Shown here: positions 1-6,368 of the stretch, piece by piece | Position numbering within the stretch: position 1 is the first letter of the stretch | Layout of the letters: each line of letters begins with the position of its first letter | From: an uncultured Bacilli bacterium | GTDB taxonomy: Bacteria > Bacillota_I > Bacilli_A > RF39 > UBA660 | Direction: 5' to 3' | Assembly: GCA_934101625.1 (NCBI GenBank) | Contig: CAKORV010000011.1 | Coordinates: 1 to 27,066, forward strand | Length of the DNA: 27,066 nt | The notes under the pieces: model-generated | What the model was told of the DNA's origin: nothing | What the model saw: the letters and a program-made list of their open reading frames with translations, nothing else | Database searches by the model: none | Position numbers and translations under genes: made by a program

Positions 1-263
1 AATAGTCTTGCACTTGTACCTTTTAATCTTTTTACGATAGTAGGTATATAATGCTGAGGCTTACAACTAATTAACAAGTGAATATTGTCTAAATCTGTAT
101 TAATTTCTATTATTTTAAAATTCATTTCTTGAGATAATGATATAATTATTTGAAAAAGTGAATCTTTTACACTATCAGTTAATATTTTTATACGATATTT
201 AGTACAAAATACTATATGGTACTCTATACCATATACATATCCTCTTCCTTTGGAAATAATCAT
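1..263 (-). CDS. tnpA: IS200/IS605-family transposase TnpA, partial (runs off the left edge)
   Basis: The first 87 codons of a Y1 (HUH) single-strand transposase are visible; the rest, including the catalytic Tyr helix, lies outside the window. Diagnostic stretches are GRGYVYGIEYHIVFCTKYR (residues 6-24), NIHLLISCKPQHYIP (60-74) and IVKRLKGTSARL near the edge, all typical of the family. The start is the ATG at 263-261, just before the conserved GRGYVY. The frame stays open upstream to a TAA near 372 but offers no better start. The HUH motif normally reads HxH; here it is N60-I-H62, so the first metal-binding His is replaced. Whether a tnpB partner follows cannot be seen. Family assignment is firm; activity is doubtful because of the HUH change. 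Confidence 0.88.
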   Translation of the reverse strand, partial: MIISKGRGYVYGIEYHIVFCTKYRIKILTDSVKDSLFQIIISLSQEMNFKIIEINTDLDNIHLLISCKPQHYIPTIVKRLKGTSARL

Positions 264-328
264 ATTACCATCATAATAATCATACCATATGTAAGCATAA
301 AAATAAATACTTTTAGAAACAAAAAAGG

Positions 329-370
329 AAAAATCTAACTCACGAATTAATTCACAAGAGTGCGATTTTT
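329..370. repeat. Imperfect palindrome upstream of tnpA (IS left-end hairpin or bidirectional terminator)
   Basis: Arms AAAAATC (329-335) and GATTTTT (364-370) pair. ACTC (338-341) pairs with GAGT (358-361), around a perfect GAATTAATTC core at 344-353. IS200/IS605 elements carry subterminal hairpins recognised by TnpA, and the position about 65 bp before tnpA fits one. The T-runs on both strands would also fit a bidirectional terminator. The sequence alone does not decide. Confidence 0.45.
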
Positions 371-386
371 AGTTCTTCAAAATAAA

Positions 387-407
387 AAGTATCATTTAAG
401 ATACCTT
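387..407 (-). terminator. Intrinsic terminator of gerQ
   Basis: On the minus strand AAGGTATC (407-400) pairs with GATACTT (393-387), with one bulged G and a six-base loop, followed by TTTTATTTT. The gerQ stop codon lies in the left arm. Confidence 0.7.
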
Positions 408-732
408 ATTTGTAGTTTATTTTATCTTGGAACTCAACATAATCTAAATATATCATTAATATCATATACCATTTTCCAGTTTCAGGATCACTTAATATGA
501 TATGATCTCTTCCTGCTTGTTCAATTATTCCAGTAAAGATTTTATCTTTCCAATTTATGGAATCAGGAAAACTTACATATATTGTTGCTTTTCTTCCTTT
601 ATTAAGTCTTAGTATATTTTCTATGTAACTTTGTTCCATTGGTAAGTCATTATTTTGATTAGGTACTGCAGTATCTCTTTCATAGATGGGTTCATTTGGA
701 AATAATGGGCTTTTGTAGTAACTACCATTCAT
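406..732 (-). CDS. gerQ: GerQ-family spore coat protein
   Basis: GerQ (YwdL) is an inner spore coat protein of Bacillus that is cross-linked by transglutaminase Tgl and needed for proper germination. This 108-residue protein has the conserved GerQ domain over roughly residues 32-105. Landmarks are SYIENILRLNKGRKATIYV, GRDHIILSDPETGKWY and MIYLDYVEF. The N-terminal 30 residues are variable and rich in Asn, Pro and Tyr, as usual for the family. The start is an ATG with a GAGGTG ribosome site about 8 nt upstream. The gene is monocistronic, with a terminator overlapping its stop, and diverges from the pduL-prfB pair. Its presence is one of the signs that this organism sporulates or descends from spore formers. 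The family assignment is confident; the germination role here is inferred. Confidence 0.9.
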   Translation of the reverse strand: MNGSYYKSPLFPNEPIYERDTAVPNQNNDLPMEQSYIENILRLNKGRKATIYVSFPDSINWKDKIFTGIIEQAGRDHIILSDPETGKWYMILMIYLDYVEFQDKINYK

Positions 733-750
733 TTAATTTTCACCTCGTTA

Positions 751-759
751 TAGTATATG
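751..759 (-). promoter_or_regulatory. Candidate mother-cell sigma (sigE/sigK-like) -10 of gerQ
   Basis: Upstream of gerQ the minus strand reads CATATACTA. This resembles the sporulation sigma-E -10 (CATACA-T) and fits the sigma-K -10 (CATANNNTA). A loose -35 (ACATATAT) lies 12 bp further upstream, slightly short for sigma-E. A vegetative TATACT could also be read in the same bases. Confidence 0.3.
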
Positions 760-776
760 AATTATTAAAAAATATA

Positions 777-785
777 TGTTATAAT
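777..785 (+). promoter_or_regulatory. Extended -10 promoter of pduL-prfB
   Basis: TGTTATAAT is an extended -10 (TGnTATAAT) ending 16 nt before the pduL ATG. No good -35 is visible, as is common for extended -10 promoters. The predicted leader is about 10 nt, just enough for the GAGGTG ribosome site. Confidence 0.55.
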
Positions 786-801
786 TAATTAGAGGTGTTT
801 T

Positions 802-1377
802 ATGAAAATAAAGATTGGGGTAAGTAATAGACATATTCATTTATGTAAAAAGGATTTTGATGAATTGTTTGGTAGTACTGAGTTAAGTGTTTTAAGAAAT
901 TTAAGTCAGGAAGGAGAGTTTGCATCTACTTTGACTGTGAGTATTAAAACCAATAAAGGAGTATTATCTGATGTTAGAATTATTGGGCCTTTAAGAGATA
1001 GAACTCAAGTTGAGATATCAAGAACTGATGCTTATAAATTAGGAATTAATCCTCCAGTTAGAATTAGTGGGGATTTAGATAATTCTGAGAGTGTTGTTTT
1101 AGAAAGTGAAATGGGTAGTGTAAAAGTAGATAATTGTTGTATTTTAGCACATAGACATATTCATATGGGAACTAAAGAAGCTACTGAGTTAGGATACAAA
1201 AATGGAGATGTAGTTAATGTTAAAATAGATGGTGAAAGAGCTGGTATTTTAGAGAAAGTTAAGATTAGGATTAAAGACAATTTTAAATTAGAATTACATT
1301 TAGATACTGATGAAGCTAATGCATTTTTAGTCAATAATGAAAGTGTAGGGGAAGTGTATGGAAGAAAAGACAATTAA
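802..1377 (+). CDS. pduL: PduL-type phosphate acyltransferase (phosphotransacylase)
   Basis: PduL enzymes interconvert acyl-CoA and acyl-phosphate, feeding acetate or propionate kinase for ATP; they are unrelated to Pta. At 191 residues the protein has the family length. It shows the two His-rich metal motifs, VSNRHIHL (7-14) and LAHRHIHMG, plus GPLRDRTQVEIS and the C-terminal LHLDTDEANAF. No microcompartment-targeting N-terminal extension is present, so this is probably a housekeeping cytosolic enzyme replacing Pta. The start has a GAGGTG site 5 nt upstream. The 3' end overlaps the prfB start by 20 bp in another frame, so the two are probably co-transcribed and translationally coupled. Acyl chain specificity cannot be read from sequence. 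Confidence 0.9.
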   Translation: MKIKIGVSNRHIHLCKKDFDELFGSTELSVLRNLSQEGEFASTLTVSIKTNKGVLSDVRIIGPLRDRTQVEISRTDAYKLGINPPVRISGDLDNSESVVLESEMGSVKVDNCCILAHRHIHMGTKEATELGYKNGDVVNVKIDGERAGILEKVKIRIKDNFKLELHLDTDEANAFLVNNESVGEVYGRKDN

Positions 1378-2438
1378 GTTAGAATTAGAAAAGTTATTAA
1401 GTGAATTAGAATCTTTTAGGGGGTCACTTTGACTTAGATAATAAAATTAATAGAATAGAGGAACTTGATAAAATTACTAATGATGAAAACTTTTGGAGTA
1501 ATTCTAATAGTAGTGAAATTCTTAGTGAGTTATCTAGTTTAAAAAGTAGTTTGGAAGTATATAATAGTACTTTGAAAATGATTAGTGATGATTTGGAACT
1601 TTTAGAAATGGGTTTATCTAATGAAGATTTAGTTATTATAGAAAGTGATTTAGAAAGTATTAATAAAAATTTAGAAAATTTAAAAATTGATGTTTTACTT
1701 AGTGGTGAGTATGACAAAAATAATGCTTTAGTTGAAATTCATAGTGGTGCAGGTGGTACTGAGAGTAATGACTGGGCTAATATGATTAAAAGAATGTATT
1801 TAAGATATTTTGATAAAAAAGGATTTAAGTATGAAATATTAAGTGAACAAGAAGGAGAGGAAGTAGGGATTAAAGGTTGTTTGATTTTGGTTAAACATTT
1901 AAATGCTTTTGGTTTACTTAAAGGTGAAACTGGTGTTCATCGTTTAGTTAGAATTAGTCCTTTTGATTCTAATAAAAGAAGACATACTTCTTTTGCATCT
2001 GTTTTAGTTACTCCTGAGATTAATTCTAATATTAATATAGAAATTAAAGAAGAAGATTTAAAAATTGATGTTTATAGAAGTAGTGGAGCTGGTGGACAAA
2101 GTGTTAATACAACAGATTCAGCGGTTAGAATTACACATCTTCCTACAGGTATTGTTGTTACTTGTCAAAATGAAAGAAGTCAAATTAAGAATAAAGAAAA
2201 GGCTATGGATATTTTAAAAAGTAAGTTATATTTGTTAGAAAAAGAAAGTTTAGATAAGAAAATTAACGATTTAAAGGGTAGTATTATGGATGTTAATTTT
2301 GGTAGTCAAATAAGAAATTATGTAATGTGTCCTTACAGTCTAGTAAAAGATTTAAGAACTAATTATGAAACAAGTAATGTTAATGGTGTTCTTGATGGGG
2401 ATTTAGATAAATTAATAGAGAGTTATTTAAAAAGTTAA
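1358..2438 (+). CDS. prfB: Peptide chain release factor 2 (RF2), with programmed +1 frameshift
   Basis: RF2 releases finished proteins at UGA and UAA codons. Translation starts at the ATG at 1358 (AGGGGAAG site upstream, inside pduL) and reads 24 codons to CTT TGA at 1427-1432. It then shifts +1 and continues from GAC at 1431 to the TAA at 2436-2438, giving 359 residues. After the shift the product shows SPF (about 200-202), the stop-codon recognition tripeptide of RF2, and GGQ (about 245-247), the peptidyl hydrolysis motif. A TTG at 1551 lies in the same frame but would drop the N-terminal helical domain. The stop overlaps the convergent SGNH gene's stop by two bases, inside a terminator hairpin. 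Having RF2 argues for standard UGA stop usage. Confidence 0.96.
1418..1433 (+). promoter_or_regulatory. Programmed +1 ribosomal frameshift site of prfB
   Basis: The site is AGGGGG (internal Shine-Dalgarno-like, 1418-1423), a 3-nt spacer, the slippery CTT (1427-1429), then in-frame TGA (1430-1432) followed by C. This matches the E. coli layout. When RF2 is scarce the ribosome slips from CUU to UUU and reads GAC, so RF2 controls its own synthesis. Confidence 0.96.
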
Positions 2439-2453
2439 CTCTCTAGTTTTTTT
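2417..2453 (+). terminator. Intrinsic terminator of pduL-prfB
   Basis: A perfect 9-bp stem, AGAGAGTTA (2417-2425) with TAACTCTCT (2436-2444), has a 10-nt loop and is followed by AGTTTTTTT. The right arm contains the stop codons of both prfB and the convergent gene. Confidence 0.88.
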
Positions 2454-3151
2454 ATTATTTCATTTGAAATGTAATTGTATCCTTCTAGTGATGGAAATGT
2501 GTGATTTATGTTAGGCAAGTAGGTTTTGTTGTTTTTAAATCCTTCATATATATTTATGTATTTTATATTATATATATTTTCTAGTTCTTTAAATTTTAAA
2601 TCTATGTAGTTAAACATACTTTTTATTAAAGTGTCATTTTCTTCAGTTATTTCTATTGGGCTATAGTATCCTATTATGTAAATTGGTTTATTTGTATATT
2701 TTGTCATTTCTTTTAGTAATTCAGTTAGATTTATAAATAAAGTGTCTATGTATTTATTAAATAAAGTTGGATTGGTTTTATATATTGTGTAGTTGGTTTT
2801 TAATTTGTTAAATATTTCTTCACTACCTATTGATATTGTTATTATATCAGACTTTTTTATGTCTTGAGTTAATGAGTTTTCTTCTATATTTTTTAGTGAT
2901 TTTATTATGTCAGTTATTCTCATATCTTCATCTATGTATTTTTTATTTATTTCAGCATTTGTATTTTTTGTTTTTAAATAGGTAAATAAATAGTCTGTGT
3001 AACTTTCTCCATAAGTATTGAAAGGTGTGTGTCCTTTAGCGAGTTCATCTCCTATAGCTAAGTAAATATATGTTTCTTTATGATTAAATCTATAAATTAA
3101 GTATAGTGGTATTAGGGTAAGAAAAAATATTATGAGTATTTTCTTTTTCAT
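2435..3151 (-). CDS. Membrane-anchored SGNH/GDSL-hydrolase-like protein with degenerate catalytic site
   Basis: The 238-residue protein has an N-terminal hydrophobic anchor (residues 4-20) followed by an SGNH-like extracellular domain. The fold blocks are recognisable: YLAIGDELAKG (30-40), ITISIGSEEIF (104-114) and a C-terminal NINHTFPSLEGY. Key residues are changed. The nucleophile Ser of GDSL is Glu36, the Asn of GGND is Glu111 and the Asp of the DxxH motif is Asn214; only His217 remains. Hydrolase activity is therefore unlikely. A ligand-binding or structural envelope role is a guess. The gene follows murA by 20 bp with its own TGAGGAAA site, so it is probably co-transcribed with murA. In the family, active members are lipases, esterases or peptidoglycan and teichoic acid deacetylases. 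Confidence 0.72.
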   Translation of the reverse strand: MKKKILIIFFLTLIPLYLIYRFNHKETYIYLAIGDELAKGHTPFNTYGESYTDYLFTYLKTKNTNAEINKKYIDEDMRITDIIKSLKNIEENSLTQDIKKSDIITISIGSEEIFNKLKTNYTIYKTNPTLFNKYIDTLFINLTELLKEMTKYTNKPIYIIGYYSPIEITEENDTLIKSMFNYIDLKFKELENIYNIKYINIYEGFKNNKTYLPNINHTFPSLEGYNYISNEIIKKLES

Positions 3152-3171
3152 ATTGGTTTCCTCATAATATT

Positions 3172-4422
3172 TTACTCGATTATTTCAATTTTAGCACCAA
3201 CTTTTTGAAGTTTTTCTACAACATCTTCATAACCTCTAAGTATTAGTGATATGTTGTCTAGTATAGTTGTTCCTTCGGCTATTAAACCACCCAGTAGAAG
3301 GGCTGCTCCGCCTCTTAAGTCTGGTATTGTTAGGTTTGCTCCTTTTAATTTTGTTGGACCTGTTATTGTCAATACATTTTCAACAGCATTTGTATTTGCT
3401 CCCATTTCATTTAATAAACCAGCGCTTACAAATCTTGATTCATATATTGTTTCTGTTATTTTGCTTATTCCTTCTGCTTGAGTTAATAATACAGTAAATG
3501 GTTGTTGTGCATCAGTTGGAAATCCTGGATATACTTGAGTTTTTAAGTTAGTTGATTTTAGATTATTACATTTTGATACTATTACTTCATTATCGCTTTC
3601 TATTAAATTTACTCCAGTATCTTTTAGTTTTATTAAGACAGCATTTATATGATCTTTTATTAGTCCTGTTATTTTTAAATTTTCTCCAATTAATGAACCA
3701 AGGATTACATACGTGGCAGCTTCTATTCTGTCAGGGAATACTTCAGTTATTCCGTTATCTAAGTTTTTGTTACCTTCAATTATTATTGTACTTGTACCGG
3801 CTCCAGTTATTTTTACACCCATTGATATTAGAAATGAAGCTACATTTACTATTTCTGGTTCACGAGCAGCATTTTCAATTATAGTTTCTCCTTCAGCGCA
3901 TGAAGAAGCAAGCATTAGATTTATAGTTGCACCTACAGAAGCAAAGTCAAGATATATTCTTGTTCCAATTAGTTTTTCTGCGGTTATAGTGTATTTATTT
4001 TTCTTTATTTCTACATGGGCTCCTAATGCTTCAAATCCTTTTATGTGTTGATCTATTGGTCTTGCTCCAATATTGCATCCTCCCGGAAAGGATATTTCTA
4101 CATGTTTAAATCTTGCTAGTAGGGTTCCCATGAAATAATAAGATGCTCTCATTTGTTCTGATAGATTTTCTGGAATTGGTGCATTTTTTAAATTTGTAGT
4201 ATTTATTTCAATTTCATTTTCTTTAATTTCATATGTACAATTTAAAACTTCGATTATTTTTAAAAGATATTCTATATCTCTTATTTTTGGTACTTTTAAA
4301 ATTTTACTATGTGTTTTGCATAGTAAGGCAGCTGGTAATAATGCAACAGCACTATTTTTTGCACCACTTATTTCAATCGTTCCACTTAGGGTGTTTCCAC
4401 CTTGTATTTTAAGTTTAGGCAT
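3172..4422 (-). CDS. murA: UDP-N-acetylglucosamine 1-carboxyvinyltransferase (MurA)
   Basis: MurA transfers enolpyruvate from PEP to UDP-GlcNAc, the first committed step of peptidoglycan synthesis, in the cytosol. The 416-residue length is normal. SGAKNSAV (19-26) supplies the conserved Lys22-Asn23. The catalytic loop FPGGCNIGARPIDQH has Cys116, the residue attacked by fosfomycin, so the enzyme should be fosfomycin-sensitive at this site. PTDAQQPF and DLRGGAALLL, typical of the C-terminal half, are present. The start has an AAGGAGG site and a good promoter immediately upstream. The downstream SGNH-like gene is probably in the same transcript. A cell wall is implied, consistent with the PBP in this window. 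Confidence 0.97.
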   Translation of the reverse strand: MPKLKIQGGNTLSGTIEISGAKNSAVALLPAALLCKTHSKILKVPKIRDIEYLLKIIEVLNCTYEIKENEIEINTTNLKNAPIPENLSEQMRASYYFMGTLLARFKHVEISFPGGCNIGARPIDQHIKGFEALGAHVEIKKNKYTITAEKLIGTRIYLDFASVGATINLMLASSCAEGETIIENAAREPEIVNVASFLISMGVKITGAGTSTIIIEGNKNLDNGITEVFPDRIEAATYVILGSLIGENLKITGLIKDHINAVLIKLKDTGVNLIESDNEVIVSKCNNLKSTNLKTQVYPGFPTDAQQPFTVLLTQAEGISKITETIYESRFVSAGLLNEMGANTNAVENVLTITGPTKLKGANLTIPDLRGGAALLLGGLIAEGTTILDNISLILRGYEDVVEKLQKVGAKIEIIE

Positions 4423-4450
4423 AGTTTCCTCCTTAAAGTTATCTAATTCT

Positions 4451-4480
4451 ACTATAAGACTTATTGATTGTAAAAGTCAA
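4451..4480 (-). promoter_or_regulatory. Vegetative promoter of murA
   Basis: On the minus strand TTGACT (4480-4475), an 18-bp spacer and TATAGT (4456-4451) lie just upstream of the murA ribosome site. Confidence 0.7.
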
Positions 4481-4492
4481 TTGATTTAACAT

Positions 4493-5023
4493 TTATTTAC
4501 ACAAAAAGTACATTATTACTCCTAGTAAAAGTATTATTCCTATTAGTTTTATTTTATAGGTTGCTTTTTTAGTTAAGTATTTACCTAGTATGAATCCTAA
4601 GAAAGTAAATAGAGAAGATAGTATCATAAAAATTATAGATGCAATAAATATGTTACTTGTTATATATTTTATTCCTATACCTAGTGTGAAGGAATCAAAT
4701 GATACCAAAAATGCAAATATTAATATGTTTATGATATTGAGCTCATGTTCCTTGTTTTCTTCTTTTAATGATTTTATCATTTCTATTAGTATTAAAATTA
4801 AAATTGTTAGTAAGATATATTTACTATCAAGATTAAGTGTATCGGTTATGATGTTACCTAGTAGCATTCCTAAAATAGGCATTATAAAGTGAAAAATACC
4901 TACTGTTATGGACGTAGATATTATAGTTTTTTTTGGTATATTTAGTAAGCCATAGGCCAAGGAAAGACTAAATGCATCTATACTAAGTGATAGTCCTATA
5001 ATTATTAATGTTATTATTTCCAT
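4493..5023 (-). CDS. mntP: MntP-family manganese efflux pump (YtaF-like alternative)
   Basis: This 176-residue protein is almost entirely hydrophobic, with about six transmembrane helices. It shows the two-fold pseudo-symmetric MntP (DUF204) pattern: GLSLSIDAFSLSLAYG (residues 9-24) in the first half and VSFDSFTLGIGI in the second, each with an intramembrane Asp. FHFIMPILGMLLG and FTFLGFILGKYL are also typical. MntP exports Mn2+ from the cytosol. The related YtaF sporulation membrane proteins are the main alternative. In B. subtilis mntP (ywlD) also lies close to spoIIR, so the neighbourhood supports MntP. The ribosome site is TAGGTG. No Mn2+ riboswitch fits in the 41-bp gap to spoIIR. Confidence 0.82.
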   Translation of the reverse strand: MEIITLIIIGLSLSIDAFSLSLAYGLLNIPKKTIISTSITVGIFHFIMPILGMLLGNIITDTLNLDSKYILLTILILILIEMIKSLKEENKEHELNIINILIFAFLVSFDSFTLGIGIKYITSNIFIASIIFMILSSLFTFLGFILGKYLTKKATYKIKLIGIILLLGVIMYFLCK

Positions 5024-5064
5024 AAGTCACCTAGTAAAGTATATTAAGATTATTAAATATTATT

Positions 5065-5589
5065 CTATTTAAAGTATTTATTAATTATTTCACTTATAAA
5101 GAAAGAGTATTCTACATCGTCTGATTCTTCTGCATCTATCATACATAGTGGAGGAAATAGCACACACCAATAGTTGTCTCCTTTAGCTTCGCCAATTTCT
5201 ATAACCATTGATTCATAGTCTCCTTCTTGATATTTCACATTTTTATATATTTTTTCTGGAAAGTGATTAATTCCATAATTTATTTTAAATGTTTGATTAT
5301 AGTTTTCTTTTTCAAATAAATTATTTATTTTATTTTCTATTGTTGGTATGCTTTCTGTTATCTTTTTTCTAGTTTCTTTGATGTCTGTTGTTGTTTCTAT
5401 GTTTGAAATTACATCCGTTATTTCGGTTTTTACTTTTTCTTTCATTGTTATGTCTTCTAATGTGTTACTGTTGGGTATGATTCTAAATCTTATAGATTCC
5501 TTTGGTATGATAACATATTCATTTGTGTGATTTTTTAATTCAAATATTGTTATTAGCGCTAGTATGATTAATAGTATTTTTTTTATAAT
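5065..5589 (-). CDS. spoIIR: Stage II sporulation protein R (SpoIIR); non-AUG start or 1-bp frameshift
   Basis: SpoIIR is secreted by the forespore and triggers SpoIIGA to process pro-sigma-E in the mother cell. The C-terminal signature DNYWCVLFPPLCMID is unmistakable. In-frame translation upstream of the ATG at 5445 gives ESIRFRIIPNSNTLEDITMK, the conserved SpoIIR N-terminus, preceded by a hydrophobic export segment KKILLIILALITIF. The ATG at 5445 is therefore internal. The frame is open upstream to a stop near 5633 but has no ATG, GTG or TTG. The boundary given uses ATT at 5589-5587 (174 residues). A GTG at 5596-5594 with an AAAGG site would join the frame if the 8-A run at 5584-5577 were one base shorter. 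It lies between prmC and mntP, as in related genomes. SpoIIR identity is confident; the start is not. Confidence 0.85.
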   Translation of the reverse strand: MIKKILLIILALITIFELKNHTNEYVIIPKESIRFRIIPNSNTLEDITMKEKVKTEITDVISNIETTTDIKETRKKITESIPTIENKINNLFEKENYNQTFKINYGINHFPEKIYKNVKYQEGDYESMVIEIGEAKGDNYWCVLFPPLCMIDAEESDDVEYSFFISEIINKYFK

Positions 5590-5624
5590 AAAACACCAAC
5601 CTTTCGTAAGTATATTGGTGCCTT
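5590..5624 (-). terminator. Stem-loop between prmC and spoIIR (terminator-like, covers the spoIIR start)
   Basis: On the minus strand AAGGCACCAA (5624-5615) pairs with TTGGTGTTTT (5599-5590). The core is perfect over six base pairs, with two G-U pairs and a 15-nt loop, and the right arm ends in Us. It could end the prfA-prmC transcript. Its loop holds the AAAGG ribosome site and its right arm holds the candidate GTG of spoIIR, so it could also mask spoIIR initiation. Confidence 0.5.
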
Positions 5625-5627
5625 TAA

Positions 5628-6368
5628 TTAGTTTTTATTCAAATTTTTAAATATAAATAAATATCTTGTTTTACCTGCAAGATCTTTTTCAAAACTATAG
5701 GTGTATTCTTCATTAAAGTATTCATTAATTAGTTTTGTTAAATCTTTTTCACTTTTTTCATTTATTTCAAATGCTAATAAAGATTTTTCTTTCATGTATG
5801 GTTTTATGTTGTTAAATATTTTTTCTATGTGATCAGTACCTTTTGAACCACTATATAGTGCTAGTTTTGGTTCATATAATACATTTTCTGGTAGTATTTC
5901 ATTGGTCATTACATACGGTGGATTACTTATTATTACATCGTATTCCTCTTTTTTTATGTTATTTAATAAGTCACTTTCTATTATATTAACATCTAAATTT
6001 AATTCTTTTGAATTTTGTGTTGCTACTTTTAGTGCATCAGTAGATATGTCTGATAAAGTTACTGAACATGGTATTTCATGTTTTAAAGTAAGACCTATAG
6101 CGCCAGATCCTGTACATAAGTCTAGTATTTTAGGACAAATCATTTTAAAGTTATTTATGTATTTTATTGTTTTTTCTACTAGATATTCTGTTTCATATCT
6201 TGGTATTAAAGTTGATTCATTTATTTTAATTTTTAATCCATAAAAGTTAACATACCCGATAAGATATTGTATCGGGTAGTTATTTTCTAATTTTTTTATG
6301 TTTTCTTCTGTATAAGCATTAATACTTTTTAATTCTTCTATTTCTCTTTTAGAAATATTATTTTTCAT
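5628..6368 (-). CDS. prmC: Release factor glutamine N5-methyltransferase PrmC
   Basis: PrmC methylates the Gln of the GGQ motif in RF1 and RF2 using S-adenosylmethionine, which speeds peptide release. Motif I is ILDLCTGSGAIGL (81-93). The catalytic NPPY motif is at 149-152, in ISNPPYVM. FYGLKIKINESTLIPRYETE matches the family's pre-domain signature. At 246 residues it is shorter than the usual roughly 280, with a trimmed N-terminal helical domain. It overlaps the 3' end of prfA by 11 bp, so enzyme and substrate are translationally coupled. Both substrates, prfA and prfB, are in this window. Confidence 0.95.
   Translation of the reverse strand: MKNNISKREIEELKSINAYTEENIKKLENNYPIQYLIGYVNFYGLKIKINESTLIPRYETEYLVEKTIKYINNFKMICPKILDLCTGSGAIGLTLKHEIPCSVTLSDISTDALKVATQNSKELNLDVNIIESDLLNNIKKEEYDVIISNPPYVMTNEILPENVLYEPKLALYSGSKGTDHIEKIFNNIKPYMKEKSLLAFEINEKSEKDLTKLINEYFNEEYTYSFEKDLAGKTRYLFIFKNLNKN

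Noticed and set aside
1551..1553. TTG at 1551 as the prfB start
   Set aside because: It would remove the N-terminal domain; the frameshift cassette and upstream ATG give a full-length RF2.
1358..2438. Mollicute genetic code (TGA = Trp)
   Set aside because: RF2 with a TGA-dependent frameshift is present, several genes end in TGA-compatible context, and no internal TGA is needed in any conserved protein.
3251..4051. Plus-strand ORFs opposite murA
   Set aside because: Antisense shadows of a well-supported gene, low-complexity Leu-rich translations, no family resemblance.
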